Shown: positions 24,785-34,889, numbered from the stretch's first letter. The stretch: DNA of 64,000 nt from Citrobacter sp. On2M (GCF_018035235.1 NZ_WPCV01000004.1:1054001-1118000), one strand, 5' to 3'. Numbers and translations are program-made. Notes: generated by a model from the letters alone, not told the origin.

Positions 24785-27700
24785 TTACGCCTTCTCGATG
24801 TTAACTAAAAACGCTTTGTATTCCGGCGTTTGCGAGTTTGCATCACCGACATTCGGCGTCAGGGTGTTGGCGATAAAGCCTTTACGCGCGACTCCTTCAA
24901 AGCCCCAGTGAATTGGGATCCCAACCGTTTCAACCTGCTGACCGTTGACGTTCAGGGTACGCAGACGACGAGTGACGACAGCAACTGCGCGAATAAATCC
25001 ACGCTTGCTGCTGACTTTCACGTAATCGCCATTGTTAATTCCCTTCGCTGCCGCCAGTGTTTCGCTGATTTCCACAAACTGCTCTGGCTGGGCAATCGCA
25101 TTCAGTAATGCGTGCTTGGTCCAGGTATGGAAATGTTCGGTCAGACGATAGGTTGTCCCGACGTACGGGAAATCCTGCTTCGTCCCCATGCGTAATTTAT
25201 CCGCCTCGTACAGACGTGCTGCCGGGTTGGAGATCACGCTCGGGTGCAGCGGGTTAGTACCCAGCGGTGTTTCCATCGGCTCGTAGTGTTCCGGGAACGG
25301 CCCTTCCGCCATTTTATCGATAGCGAACAGACGACCCAGCCCTTCCGGCTGCATAATAAACGGATTAGTGCCACTGCCCGGTGCCGCGGTGCTGAAGTCC
25401 GGGATATCGTTCCCCGTCCACTTCGTGCCGTTCCACTGGATCAGCATACGTTTTGGATCCCACGGCTTGCCCTGCGGATCCGCCGATGCGCGGTTATACA
25501 GGACGCGACGGTTCAACGGCCATGCCCAGGTCCAGCCCAGCGTATTACCAAGACCTGACGGGTCGGCGTTATCGCGGTTGGCCATCTGGTTGCCCTGCTC
25601 GGTCCAGCTACCGGTATAAATCCAGCATGAGGATGAGGTCGTTCCATCATCGCGAAGGAGTGCAAAGCTGCTGAGCAACTGACCTTTCTTCGCAATTAGC
25701 ACGCCGTTGGCGTCATAGAGATCTTCCAGCGCATAGCCGTTATTCTCTTTCGCCACTTCCTCGGAATGCGGTTCGTCCGGTTGCTTATAGTTCCAGCTCA
25801 TTTTCAGCACCGGCTCTACGGCCTTACCGCCTTCAGTGCGATACATATCGCGCAGACGGTGGTAAATACCGGCCAGAATTTCGCCGTCGTTGCGGGCTTC
25901 ACCCGGCGCATCCTGTCCTTTCCAGTGCCACTGCAGCCAACGGCCGGAGTTGGCGATGGAGCCATCTTCTTCCGCAAAGCAAGTGGATGGCAGACGGAAG
26001 ACTTCGGTCTGAATAGATGCCGGGTCGACATCGTTAGACTCGCCGTGGTTCTGCCAGAACGTTGAGGTTTCAGTCACCAGCGGATCGATTACCACCAGAT
26101 ACTTCAGTTTACTCAGCGACTGCACCACTTTGTTTTTATCCGGGAAGGACGCAACCGGGTTAAAGCCCTGACAGATGTAGCCGGTGACTTTCCCGCTATC
26201 CATCATGTTGAAGTATTTAATGACGTCGTAGGACTGATCCCACTTCGGCAGCCAATCAAAGCCCCAGTCGTTCTCTTTTTGCGCCGCATTGCCATAGAAA
26301 GACTTCATCAGACTGACGAAGAATTTCGGATAGTTGCCCCAGTAGTTAACCTGATCGGCTAACGTGGCTTTCGGCGTATTCGCGGCCAGATAGGTTTGCA
26401 GATCCGCGTGTTTCTCTGACGGCAGCGTCAGGTAGCCCGGCAGACTGGTCGACAGCAGACCTAAATCAGTTAACCCCTGAATGTTGGAGTGACCGCGTAA
26501 GGCGTTAACCCCACCACCTGCCATCCCCATGTTGCCGAGCAACAACTGGATCATCGCCATGGTACGGATGTTCTGCGCCCCGACGGTATGTTGAGTCCAG
26601 CCCAGCGCATACAGGAAGGTGGTTGTGCGATCGGCTGCGCTGGTGGAAGCCAGCACTTCGCAGACTTTCAGGAAGTCTGCTTTTGGCGTACCGCAGATGT
26701 TTTCCACCACATCCGGCGTGTAGCGGGAAACGTGCTGTTTTAACAGATTCCAGACACAGCGAGGATGGCTTAACGTTTCATCGCGTTTCGCGTAGCCGTT
26801 TTCATCGAACTGATAGTTCCAGGACGATTTATCGTATTGGCGTTTTTGTGCGTCGTATCCGCTGAACAGACCGTCTTCAAAAGTAAAGTCATCCCGCACC
26901 AGCAGGCTGGCGTTGGTGTAATGCTTCACGTATTCAGCATTGATTTTGTTGTTTTCAATCAGGTACAGCAAAACACCTGACAGGAACGTGATGTCCGTGC
27001 CGGAACGAATCGGCGCGTAAATATCTGCCACCGAGGCTGTACGGGTGAAACGAGGGTCAACAACAATCAGCGTGGCATCATTGTTGTTTTTGGCTTCCAT
27101 CGCCCAGCGGAATCCCACCGGATGTGCTTCAGCGGCGTTACCGCCCATCACCATCACGACGTTGGCGTTTTTAATATCTACCCAGTGGTTGGTCATCGCA
27201 CCGCGACCAAATGTTGGAGCAAGACTTGCTACCGTTGGTCCGTGTCAGACGCGTGCCTGGTTATCAACTGCCAGCATGCCGAGAGAGCGCACAAATTTTT
27301 GCGTCAGCATGCCGGTTTCATTACTTGCCGCAGATGCACACAGCATCCCGGTAGAAAGCCAGCGGTTAACCGTTACGCCCTGCTCATTCTTCTCAATAAA
27401 ATTGGCGTCGCGGTCAGCTTTCATCAGTTTCGCGATGCGGGTAAAGGCATCATCCCAGCTGATACGCTGCCATTTGTCGGAGCCAGGAGCGCGATATTCC
27501 GGGTAACGCAGACGGTTTTCGCTGTGTATGTAATCCAATAATCCTGCGCCCTTAGGACATAATGCCCCACGGCTCACCGGATGATCCGGATCCCCTTCAA
27601 TATGGTAAATCGATTCTTTGGCGTTTTTAGCTCCATCACCCAGGCTATACATTAATAGCCCGCAACCTACGGAACAGTATGTGCATGTGTTTCGGATCTC

Positions 27701-27832
27701 TTTGGCGCGTAACAACTTATAGTTTCGCGCCTGAGCCAGTGCCATTTTGGGTGCAAAACCCAGAGCGGCTACTGTTGTTCCCGCCATACCGCCCGCGCAG
27801 ATTTTAAAAAATTGTCTGCGGCTGACGTCCAT
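24785..27832 (-). CDS. fdnG: Formate dehydrogenase N, selenocysteine molybdenum subunit
   Basis: Catalytic subunit that oxidises formate in the periplasm with a bis-MGD molybdenum cofactor. The in-frame TGA at 27245-27247 is codon 196 and falls in NQARV-U-HGPTVASLAPT, exactly the selenocysteine site of E. coli FdnG. Reading through gives 1015 residues, the E. coli length. The N-terminus carries a twin-arginine signal (MDVSRRQFFKICAGGMAGTT), followed by the [4Fe-4S] motif CTYCSVGCGLLMYS. The TGA is therefore recoding, not a frameshift or pseudogene. It is the first gene of fdnGHI. Confidence 0.98.
27207..27247 (-). promoter_or_regulatory. Selenocysteine UGA codon and bacterial SECIS hairpin
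   Basis: Directly after the recoded TGA the minus strand carries an inverted repeat (GGTAGCAAG with CTTGCTCC, core AGCAAG-CTTGCT, 27216-27233) at the distance where SelB-binding SECIS stems sit in fdhF and fdnG. Confidence 0.65.
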
Positions 27833-27952
27833 TGCTTTCCTCTTTTTTGCAGGGGTTCGTACAGGAAATCTCTCAAATTGCGCCAGCGCGGCTGTTTGAA
27901 AGATGACATGTACAACTTCGCGACGAAACTATCAGCTATATCCATATTTTTT

Positions 27953-27966
27953 TTGCGTCAAATCAA
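27953..27966 (-). promoter_or_regulatory. Candidate FNR site of fdnG
   Basis: Minus strand TTGAT-TTGA-CGCAA, a good left half and imperfect right half of TTGAT-N4-ATCAA, 121-134 bases upstream of the fdnG start. E. coli fdnG is FNR-activated. Confidence 0.5.
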
Positions 27967-28013
27967 TAACGAAACGGTTCCGCTACTAAATAGTGCTCTT
28001 TGCTTAACCTTTG

Positions 28014-28029
28014 TACTCATAAGGGAGTA
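28014..28029. promoter_or_regulatory. NarL/NarP 7-2-7 heptamer pair
   Basis: TACTCAT-AA-GGGAGTA is an inverted heptamer pair with 2-base spacing, the arrangement preferred by NarL and NarP. It lies in the fdnG-yddG divergent region upstream of the candidate FNR site, matching known nitrate induction of fdnGHI in E. coli. Confidence 0.7.
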
Positions 28030-28118
28030 GGTAAAAGGTAATTAATTAGCGTGCTATGGTGCAAAAGTGCTATAAATTTCAGCTTAATTTTTGCCAGTAT
28101 CATGGACAGACAAATAGC

Positions 28119-29000
28119 ATGACAAAACAAAAAGCAACGTTGATTGGGCTGATTGCCATTGTGCTCTGGAGCACCATGGTGGGTCTCATTCGTGGAGTAA
28201 GTGAAGGACTGGGGCCAGCGGGTGGCGCGGCAATGATTTTTTCATTAAGCGGCTTGTTGCTGATATTTACTGTTGGCTTTCCTGATATCAGAAAAATCCC
28301 TGTACGTTATTTGATCGCCGGTAGTGTGCTTTTTGTGAGCTATGAAATATGTTTAGCGCTGGCCCTGGGTTATGCCGCAACTCGTCATCAGGCCATTGAG
28401 GTCGGCATGGTCAACTATCTCTGGCCAAGCCTGACAATATTATTTGCCATTTTATTTAATGGCCAGAAAACAACCTGGTTGGTGGTTCCCGGATTAATCA
28501 TCGCATTGACCGGGGTCTGTTGGGTATTGGGGGGTGAAAATGGTCTCAATCCTGGTGAAATTATCAGCAATGTCGCTACCAGCCCGCTTAGCTATTTCCT
28601 CGCCTTTCTCGGAGCTTTTATCTGGGCAACGTATTGCACGGTGACCAATAAATATGCAAAAGGTTTTAATGGCATCACCGTCTTCGTTTTACTGACGGCT
28701 GCAAGTTTGTGGGTTTACTATTTTATTACTCCTCAGCCGGAAATGGTTTTCAGCACGTCGGTGACGATTAAAATGTTCACCGCTGCATTAACGTTAGGAT
28801 TTGCCTATGCTGCGTGGAATATCGGTATATTGCACGGTAACGTGACCATCATGGCTGTTGGGTCTTATTTTACCCCGGTGCTTTCCTCCGCATTGGCTGC
28901 TGTATTGCTCAGTGCTCCGCTGTCCCTTTCCTTCTGGCAAGGTGCGCTGATGGTCTGCGCTGGCTCGCTGCTTTGCTGGCTGGCAACGCGGCGCGCCTGA
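28119..29000 (+). CDS. yddG: Aromatic amino acid / drug exporter (DMT superfamily)
   Basis: 293-residue inner-membrane exporter with ten hydrophobic helices and two EamA repeats (N-terminal LIGLIAIVLWSTMVGLIRGV, C-terminal LAFLGAFIWATYCTVTNKYA). E. coli YddG, of the same length, exports aromatic amino acids; the Salmonella protein also exports methyl viologen with OmpD. The ATG at 28119 matches the E. coli length; the open frame begins 21 codons earlier. It is divergent from fdnG. Confidence 0.95.
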   Translation: MTKQKATLIGLIAIVLWSTMVGLIRGVSEGLGPAGGAAMIFSLSGLLLIFTVGFPDIRKIPVRYLIAGSVLFVSYEICLALALGYAATRHQAIEVGMVNYLWPSLTILFAILFNGQKTTWLVVPGLIIALTGVCWVLGGENGLNPGEIISNVATSPLSYFLAFLGAFIWATYCTVTNKYAKGFNGITVFVLLTAASLWVYYFITPQPEMVFSTSVTIKMFTAALTLGFAYAAWNIGILHGNVTIMAVGSYFTPVLSSALAAVLLSAPLSLSFWQGALMVCAGSLLCWLATRRA

Positions 29001-29458
29001 AAAAATACGGGTTTTATCACAAATAAATAAAACCCGGCTATACTTTAGACAAATTGATGAATAATAATTGTTCATTCTGTCTGCGCTTTATGTTTATATT
29101 TGTTTAATTAAATGTTAAATATGTGGTAATTAATTAACGCCCGAAAATATTATGCGGTTATCCATATCCCTTCACATGTATATATTACACCTGAGAAACT
29201 AACACTATTTAAATCATAGGGCTGGCAATAGTCCCCTATGTAAATATACCCATTCAGATCTGTCACATATAAAGATTAATGCAATCAGTTATATTATGTA
29301 GATCTGGATCACACAACTTCAAATATTTCGCAATATTATGAAACTTATTATTGAACTTATACCACTGCGTCATTTAAAAATAGTTTGCCATTGACGAACC
29401 CCTCGTTTAGCAATGGTTTAGGAAACACACCAAGAAATAATTATAAGGATTATTTAGA
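29001..29458 (+). other. AT-rich leader region of ompD
   Basis: 458 bases without a gene. An inverted repeat (CGGGTTTTAT with ATAAAACCCG, 29008-29036) directly follows yddG and may end its transcript. The rest is very AT-rich, as usual upstream of major porins, and ends with an AAGGA ribosome site before the ompD ATG. In Salmonella, ompD mRNA is a target of the sRNAs RybB, MicC, InvR and SdsR. Confidence 0.55.
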
Positions 29459-30535
29459 ATGAAACTTAAATTAGTTGCAGTGGCAGTGACTAGCCTGTTG
29501 GCGGCAGGTGCAGTAAACGCAGCTGAGGTATATAACAAAGACGGTAACAAACTGGACCTGTACGGTAAAGTTCACGCTCAGCACTACTTCTCTGATGACA
29601 CCGGCAGTGATGGCGACAAAACTTATGCACGTATGGGTTTCAAAGGCGAAACTCAGATCAATGACCAACTGGTTGGTTTTGGTCAGTGGGAATATGAATT
29701 CAAAGGCAACCGTTCTGAATCCCAGGGTTCCGACAAAGACAAAACTCGTCTGGCATTCGCTGGTCTGAAGTTTGCTGAATACGGTTCTTTCGACTACGGT
29801 CGTAACTACGGCGTAGCCTACGACATCGGCGCATGGACCGACGTTCTGCCAGAGTTCGGTGGCGATACCTGGACCCAGACTGACGTATTCATGACTGGCC
29901 GTACTACCGGCGTTGCAACCTACCGTAACACCGACTTCTTCGGTCTGGTTGAAGGTCTGAACTTTGCTGCTCAGTACCAGGGCAAAAACGACCGTTCTGA
30001 CGTCAAAGAAGCTAACGGTGACGGCTTCGGTTTGTCTACCACTTATGAGTATGAAGGCTTTGGCGTAGGTGCTACCTATGCGAAATCTGACCGTACCGAT
30101 TCCCAGACCCGTGCTGGCAGCGCATTCAAAGCTGACGGTAAAAACGCTGAAGTTTGGGCTGCTGGTCTGAAATATGATGCGAACAACATCTATCTGGCAA
30201 CCACCTACTCCGAAACCCGCAACATGACCACCTATGGTTCTGTAAACGGTATCGCTGAAAAAACTCAGAACTTTGAAGCTGTTGCTCAGTACCAGTTCGA
30301 CTTCGGTCTGCGTCCGTCCGTTGCTTACCTGAAATCTAAAGGTAAAGACATTGCAGTATACGGCGACCAGGATCTGGTTGAATACGTAGACCTGGGTGCT
30401 ACTTACTACTTCAACAAAAACATGTCCACCTTCGTTGATTACAAAATCAACCTGCTGGATGACAACAACTTCACCCGCGCTGCCGGTGTAAGCACAGACA
30501 ACATCGTAGCTGTTGGTCTGAACTACCAGTTCTAA
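29459..30535 (+). CDS. ompD: Outer membrane porin OmpD/NmpC type
   Basis: 358-residue trimeric general porin. Signal peptide [21 protein letters not shown] (cleavage before [17 protein letters not shown]). It has a beta-barrel composition and ends in the assembly signal GLNYQF with terminal phenylalanine. The yddG-ompD-smvA order and the sequence match Salmonella OmpD. At this place E. coli K-12 carries only remnants (yddL). Variable stretches (around residues 180-250) correspond to surface loops. Codon usage is strongly biased, as for highly expressed genes. Confidence 0.95.
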   Translation: MKLKLVAVAVTSLLAAGAVNAAEVYNKDGNKLDLYGKVHAQHYFSDDTGSDGDKTYARMGFKGETQINDQLVGFGQWEYEFKGNRSESQGSDKDKTRLAFAGLKFAEYGSFDYGRNYGVAYDIGAWTDVLPEFGGDTWTQTDVFMTGRTTGVATYRNTDFFGLVEGLNFAAQYQGKNDRSDVKEANGDGFGLSTTYEYEGFGVGATYAKSDRTDSQTRAGSAFKADGKNAEVWAAGLKYDANNIYLATTYSETRNMTTYGSVNGIAEKTQNFEAVAQYQFDFGLRPSVAYLKSKGKDIAVYGDQDLVEYVDLGATYYFNKNMSTFVDYKINLLDDNNFTRAAGVSTDNIVAVGLNYQF

Positions 30536-30555
30536 TTTTGTTGTAGCCTGAATAC

Positions 30556-30585
30556 AAAGCCAGTCCTTCAGGGGCTGGCTTTTTC
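30556..30585 (+). terminator. Rho-independent terminator of ompD
   Basis: AAAGCCAG and CTGGCTTT stem with T-run, 21 bases after the porin stop. Confidence 0.9.
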
Positions 30586-30618
30586 TCTTGATGTAGACTC
30601 GGTCATAAGGAGTATGCC

Positions 30619-31059
30619 GTGCAGACATTCACTGGTCGTTGTCTTTGCGGACAGAGTCATTTTACCGTCGACGTCGAAATGCTGGATGTCTATGCCTGCC
30701 ACTGTACGCTATGTCAAAAGTGGTCTGGAGGCATTGCTATGTATCTGGAATCCAGCACTCACCCTCAGATGTCGCCAGATTCAGCCGAACCCTCACACTT
30801 TCCTTCTTCAAATCGTGGGGAACGTTTCTTCTGTTCCGGTTGCGGATGTCCCCTGTGGTTTACCCTAACGGGCAGCGATCGTTATTTTGTGCCGTGGACA
30901 TTGCTGGAACTGAACGAGGTGGATCGCCGCCGCCTGGTGTTAGCGGCAGAGATCTATACGGAAACACAACCTGCGTTCTGGAGACTGACGGGGCAATACG
31001 CTCGACTGAGTGGAAAAGAAGTCGAAGAGATGGATTACCCCTGTCATTTAGCCCATTAG
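30619..31059 (+). CDS. GFA/CENP-V family zinc-binding protein
   Basis: 146-residue protein of the glutathione-dependent formaldehyde-activating (GFA) fold. The zinc-binding cysteines are visible as CLCG near the N-terminus, CHCTLC (about residues 28-33) and CSGCGCP (about 72-78). GTG at 30619 is chosen as start because AAGGAG lies 6 bases before it; the nearby ATG is in another frame. Family members bind S-hydroxymethylglutathione or other adducts, but most, including this one, have no proven reaction. It is convergent with smvA with no gap. Confidence 0.85.
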   Translation: MQTFTGRCLCGQSHFTVDVEMLDVYACHCTLCQKWSGGIAMYLESSTHPQMSPDSAEPSHFPSSNRGERFFCSGCGCPLWFTLTGSDRYFVPWTLLELNEVDRRRLVLAAEIYTETQPAFWRLTGQYARLSGKEVEEMDYPCHLAH

Positions 31060-32547
31060 TTAATGACGCTGTACCTTTGCCAGACTGAACCACATTCCTA
31101 CCGCCAAAACGATAAGCATGCTGCCGGCACTGCTTAAGGCCACGCTGTGCGACCAGGTAAAGGCTTCTCTGGCTGCTGACAACAACGCCTCACTCAGGGA
31201 CGCCGGAAGCGAATGCGCCAGTTGTACCGCCTCACCCATTGACGATGAGGCTCGCTCTATTTCCTGCGGATTAAGTCCCGCAGGCGGCAGAATCGAGGCT
31301 GAAAAGCTACGGCTCAACAACAAACCAAAGATAGCAATCCCAAGCCCGGCCCCCAGTTCATAAGCCATTGTTTCGATGGCGCCTGCGGCAGCAGCTTTTT
31401 CTGCCGGTGCTGCCGCCATGATAGCCGCCGTTGAGGCCAGGAGCGCGCTGGCGGCGCTAAAACCGAGCAAAGCCATCAATATCCAGGCCTGAATCTGCTG
31501 GGTACTAAAGTCCGTCATTGCCAGACCGTAAAAACTGACGGCGCTCAGCGCCATACCCGCCGTTGCCACGCAACGTAATCCCAGACGTGATACCAGCATA
31601 CCAGCGATCGGTCCGCTGAAGCCGCTGGCCAGCATCACCGGTAGCATAAATAACCCCGCCTGATACGGCGTTAAGCCATGTACAAACTGCAGCTCCTGAG
31701 CCATCAGCAACTCAAAACCAACCAGAGTAATCATCGCCGTCATCGCCATAACTACGCCGCTTAAAATAATACGATGCGTGAACAGCCGCATATCAATCAT
31801 CGGGCGCGCGGCCGCAAGCTGGATACGCACGAACTGCCCCAATAATAACGCACCAATTATCAATGTCAGTACGATGACCACGATCGCTGTATGCCCTTTC
31901 AACGCCGTTTTCGCGCTGTAAACCAGCAGCAGAATGGCGACAATCAGCATTATCGCATGACCGAAGTTTAACGATTGATCGCGTCGTCCGGCCTGGCGCG
32001 GCACATAACGCGCGGTTAATGCCATAACCACCAGGACAATGGGCACATTGATTAAGAACACGGAACCCCAATAGAAGTTCTCCAGCAGCATGCCGCCCAC
32101 TAACGGTCCAAATGCGGCACCACCGGAACCCACGGCTGCCCACACGCCCAGCGCCATATTACGATGACGTTGCTCGGCAAAGGTTGCGCGGATACCCGCA
32201 AGCGTTGCTGGCACAATCATCGCCGCACCAATCGCCAATACGGCCCGCGTGGCAATCAACCAACTGGCGCTGTGGGCAAAGGCGGCGGCCAGCGATGCCA
32301 GACCAAACAAGCCTCCACCTAACAGCAGCAAGCGTTTAAAGCCAATGCGATCGCCCAGCGCCCCCATGGGCAACACCATACCGGCCATTACCAGAGAATA
32401 AATATCAATGATCCACAGCAGCTCGTTACCACTGGCACCCAGCGTCATACTCAGCGTGGGCGCGGCAACATGCAGCACCGTTGCATCAATCGCAACAGGG
32501 ATGTAGACCAGCACAATAATCACTAACGTTAACCACTGACGAAACAT
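31060..32547 (-). CDS. smvA: Cationic biocide / methyl viologen efflux pump SmvA
   Basis: 495-residue MFS transporter of the DHA2 (14-helix) family that exports quaternary ammonium compounds, methyl viologen and biguanides. Motifs: LGDRIGFKRLLLLGG (motif A) and the IAAGAALIVPATLA-like block (LAIGAAMIVPATLAGIR). The ATG at 32547 gives the Salmonella SmvA length; the frame extends 56 codons upstream through the operator region. It is divergent from its TetR-family regulator with two palindromes between them. Confidence 0.95.
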   Translation of the reverse strand: MFRQWLTLVIIVLVYIPVAIDATVLHVAAPTLSMTLGASGNELLWIIDIYSLVMAGMVLPMGALGDRIGFKRLLLLGGGLFGLASLAAAFAHSASWLIATRAVLAIGAAMIVPATLAGIRATFAEQRHRNMALGVWAAVGSGGAAFGPLVGGMLLENFYWGSVFLINVPIVLVVMALTARYVPRQAGRRDQSLNFGHAIMLIVAILLLVYSAKTALKGHTAIVVIVLTLIIGALLLGQFVRIQLAAARPMIDMRLFTHRIILSGVVMAMTAMITLVGFELLMAQELQFVHGLTPYQAGLFMLPVMLASGFSGPIAGMLVSRLGLRCVATAGMALSAVSFYGLAMTDFSTQQIQAWILMALLGFSAASALLASTAAIMAAAPAEKAAAAGAIETMAYELGAGLGIAIFGLLLSRSFSASILPPAGLNPQEIERASSSMGEAVQLAHSLPASLSEALLSAAREAFTWSHSVALSSAGSMLIVLAVGMWFSLAKVQRH

Positions 32548-32570
32548 AAAATTCCCTTCGAAACTAAAAC

Positions 32571-32584
32571 TGGACACATGTCCA
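32571..32584. promoter_or_regulatory. Operator 1 in smvA-smvR region
   Basis: TGGACACATGTCCA, an almost perfect palindrome, 24-37 bases upstream of smvA. It is repeated as operator 2. Confidence 0.75.
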
Positions 32585-32606
32585 ACTTCAGCGATCCTAC
32601 GGAAAA

Positions 32607-32622
32607 TTGAACATATGTCCAA
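32607..32622. promoter_or_regulatory. Operator 2 in smvA-smvR region
   Basis: TTGAACATATGTCCAA, the same palindromic core (GGACATRTGTCC-like) as operator 1 and 36 bases from it, adjacent to smvR. It is the likely binding site of the TetR-type regulator. Confidence 0.7.
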
Positions 32623-32663
32623 CTTTTTGTTACACTGTGTGCTAAACGGGTATGGGAGGAACG

Positions 32664-33242
32664 ATGAGCTATCTGAATCGGGATGAACGTCGGGAAGTGA
32701 TTCTGCAGGCGGCAATGCGCGTCGCGCTTGAGGAAGGATTTACCGCCATGACGGTGCGGCGTATTGCCACGGAAGCTCAGGTGTCCACCGGCCAGGTACA
32801 CCATCACTTTACGTCTGCCGGTGAGTTAAAATCCCTCGCTTTTGTGCAACTGATCCGTACCCTTCTGGATGCCGAACTGGTCAGCGCAAACGCCAGCTTC
32901 CGTGAACGGCTTCACGCCATGCTGGGCAGTGAAGACGGCGGGTTCGAACCCTATATTAAACTGTGGCGTGAAGCACAGGTTCTGGCGGATAAAGATCCGG
33001 AAATCAAAAGTGCTTACCTGCTGACCATGCGGATGTGGCACGAAGAAACCGCCGCTATCATTGCTCAGGGACAGAAAGCAGGTGAGTTTTCTCCAGGCCC
33101 GGATGCTACCGATGTGGCCTGGCGTTTGATTGCGTTGGTCTGCGGTCTGGATGGCATCTATGTATTAGGCATTGAAGAAATGGCCGATCCTGCGTTCAAG
33201 CGCCATTTGGATCGTATGATTACGTTAGAGTTAGTTAATTGA
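32664..33242 (+). CDS. smvR: TetR-family repressor of smvA
   Basis: 192-residue regulator. The TetR HTH is at residues 8-55 (RREVILQAAMRVALEEGFTA, then MTVRRIATEAQVSTGQVHHHF), followed by a helical ligand domain. Start MSYLNRDE at 32664 with GGAGG five to eight bases upstream; a longer frame exists but lacks a site. It is divergent from smvA. In Klebsiella and relatives, loss of SmvR raises SmvA and gives chlorhexidine tolerance. It appears intact here. Confidence 0.92.
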   Translation: MSYLNRDERREVILQAAMRVALEEGFTAMTVRRIATEAQVSTGQVHHHFTSAGELKSLAFVQLIRTLLDAELVSANASFRERLHAMLGSEDGGFEPYIKLWREAQVLADKDPEIKSAYLLTMRMWHEETAAIIAQGQKAGEFSPGPDATDVAWRLIALVCGLDGIYVLGIEEMADPAFKRHLDRMITLELVN

Positions 33243-33454
33243 TGTTATAGATGAATTAATAATACATCTTTTATGTTTACAATTGGTAACACTTAAGCAA
33301 CGTGTAATCCCCCCATCACGCCGCGTTATTGCGCTTTTTTATCTATTCTTTCAGTCAATATTCCCAAAACTTTTCAATAGTTTCTAAAAAGAACCCGCGC
33401 GGCGCTGTATGCGTTTATTTCTTTTTCATGAACGGCATGTGCATGGAGAATAAT

Positions 33455-34840
33455 ATGTCAGCATCAAATGAGAAAAATAATCGTTATCTTTTAACTGACT
33501 GGAAACCGGAGAACCCCGCCTTTTGGGAAAATAAAGGTAAGCATATTGCCCGAAGAAATCTCTGGATATCAGTGAGTTGCCTGTTGCTGGCGTTCTGCGT
33601 CTGGATGTTGTTCAGCGCCGTGGCCGTCAATCTGAATAAAATTGGTTTTAATTTTACCACCGACCAACTGTTTTTATTAACCGCATTGCCTTCTCTTTCT
33701 GGCGCGATATTACGTGTTCCCTACTCCTTTATGGTACCTATATTTGGGGGGCGTCGCTGGACCATTTTTAGCACCATTATTCTGGTCGTTCCCTGCGTCT
33801 GGCTCGGATTTGCCGTGCAAAACACCGCTACTCCGTTTGGCGTATTTATTATTATTGCGCTGATGTGTGGTTTTGCTGGTGCTAACTTTGCCTCCAGCAT
33901 GGGCAATATCAGCTTTTTCTTCCCAAAAGCGAAACAAGGTAGCGCGTTAGGTGTTAACGGCGGTCTCGGCAACCTTGGCGTCAGCGTGATGCAGTTGATC
34001 GCACCGTTGGTGATCTTTCTGCCCATCTTTACCTTTTTGGGCGTACAGGGCGTCCCGCAAGCCGACGGCTCGTTACTGTCGCTGGCCAATGCCGCATGGA
34101 TTTGGGTTCCGTTATTGCTGATAGCCACCGTGGCGGCAAGCACGGGAATGAACGACATTGCCAGTTCGAAGGCCTCCATTGCTTCCCAGTTACCGGTCCT
34201 GAAGCGTTTTCATCTGTGGCTATTAAGCCTGCTGTATCTTGCCACCTTTGGTTCATTTATCGGTTTCTCGGCAGGCTTTGCCATGCTGGCGAAAACCCAG
34301 TTCCCGGACGTGAATATTCTGCAACTGGCGTTCTTTGGCCCATTTATTGGCGCGCTTGCGCGTTCGGCGGGCGGCGTGATCTCTGACAAGTTCGGCGGTG
34401 TACGCGTCACATTAATTAACTTCATCTTTATGGCGCTGTTTAGTGCCCTGCTGTTTCTTACCCTGCCAGGGTCTGGCGAAGGAAACTTTGTCGCCTTCTA
34501 CCTGGTGTTTATGGGCTTGTTCCTGACCGCAGGTTTGGGTAGCGGTTCGACCTTCCAGATGATTGCGGTGATCTTTCGCAAAATCACCATTTACCGGGTG
34601 AAGCTGCACGGTGGTACTGAAGAACAGGCTCAGCGTGAAGCGGTAACCGATACCGCAGCCGCTCTGGGATTTATCTCTGCTATTGGCGCGGTCGGGGGCT
34701 TCTTTATTCCGAAAGCGTTCGGTTCATCGCTGGCGCTGACCGGCTCTCCGGTCGGCGCCATGAAAATATTCCTTGTGTTCTACATCGTCTGCGTGCTGGT
34801 GACCTGGCTGGTATACGGCCGTAAATCACAAAAAAAATAG
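33455..34840 (+). CDS. narU: Nitrate/nitrite transporter NarU
   Basis: 461-residue NNP-family MFS transporter with 12 helices, carrying nitrate in and nitrite out for the NarZ enzyme. Nitrate signature motifs are GCAGANFASSMGNIS-like (GFAGANFASSMGNISFFFP) and TAGLGSGSTFQMIAVIF. The start MSASNEKNNRYLLTDWKPEN is chosen at 33455 (GGAGA upstream) because it aligns with E. coli NarU; the frame extends 42 codons upstream. It precedes narZ by 49 bases, as in E. coli, where the cluster is RpoS-dependent. Confidence 0.97.
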   Translation: MSASNEKNNRYLLTDWKPENPAFWENKGKHIARRNLWISVSCLLLAFCVWMLFSAVAVNLNKIGFNFTTDQLFLLTALPSLSGAILRVPYSFMVPIFGGRRWTIFSTIILVVPCVWLGFAVQNTATPFGVFIIIALMCGFAGANFASSMGNISFFFPKAKQGSALGVNGGLGNLGVSVMQLIAPLVIFLPIFTFLGVQGVPQADGSLLSLANAAWIWVPLLLIATVAASTGMNDIASSKASIASQLPVLKRFHLWLLSLLYLATFGSFIGFSAGFAMLAKTQFPDVNILQLAFFGPFIGALARSAGGVISDKFGGVRVTLINFIFMALFSALLFLTLPGSGEGNFVAFYLVFMGLFLTAGLGSGSTFQMIAVIFRKITIYRVKLHGGTEEQAQREAVTDTAAALGFISAIGAVGGFFIPKAFGSSLALTGSPVGAMKIFLVFYIVCVLVTWLVYGRKSQKK

Positions 34841-34889
34841 TCATCTTTTAGCCAGTGCGGGCAACGTTATTCGAAGCAGGAGTTATGTC

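Noticed and set aside
27197-27247. Apparent stop splitting fdnG into two genes
   Set aside because: The TGA is at the selenocysteine codon, and both halves are in the same frame and sum to the E. coli length.
29471-30628. Open frame of 385 codons on the minus strand through ompD
   Set aside because: It is a mirror of the strongly biased ompD codon usage; it has no ribosome site or recognisable domain, and the porin on the other strand is certain.
30614-30868. ATG frame at 30614 near the GFA gene
   Set aside because: It is in a different frame from the cysteine-motif protein and has no family match; the GTG at 30619 has the correct spacing.
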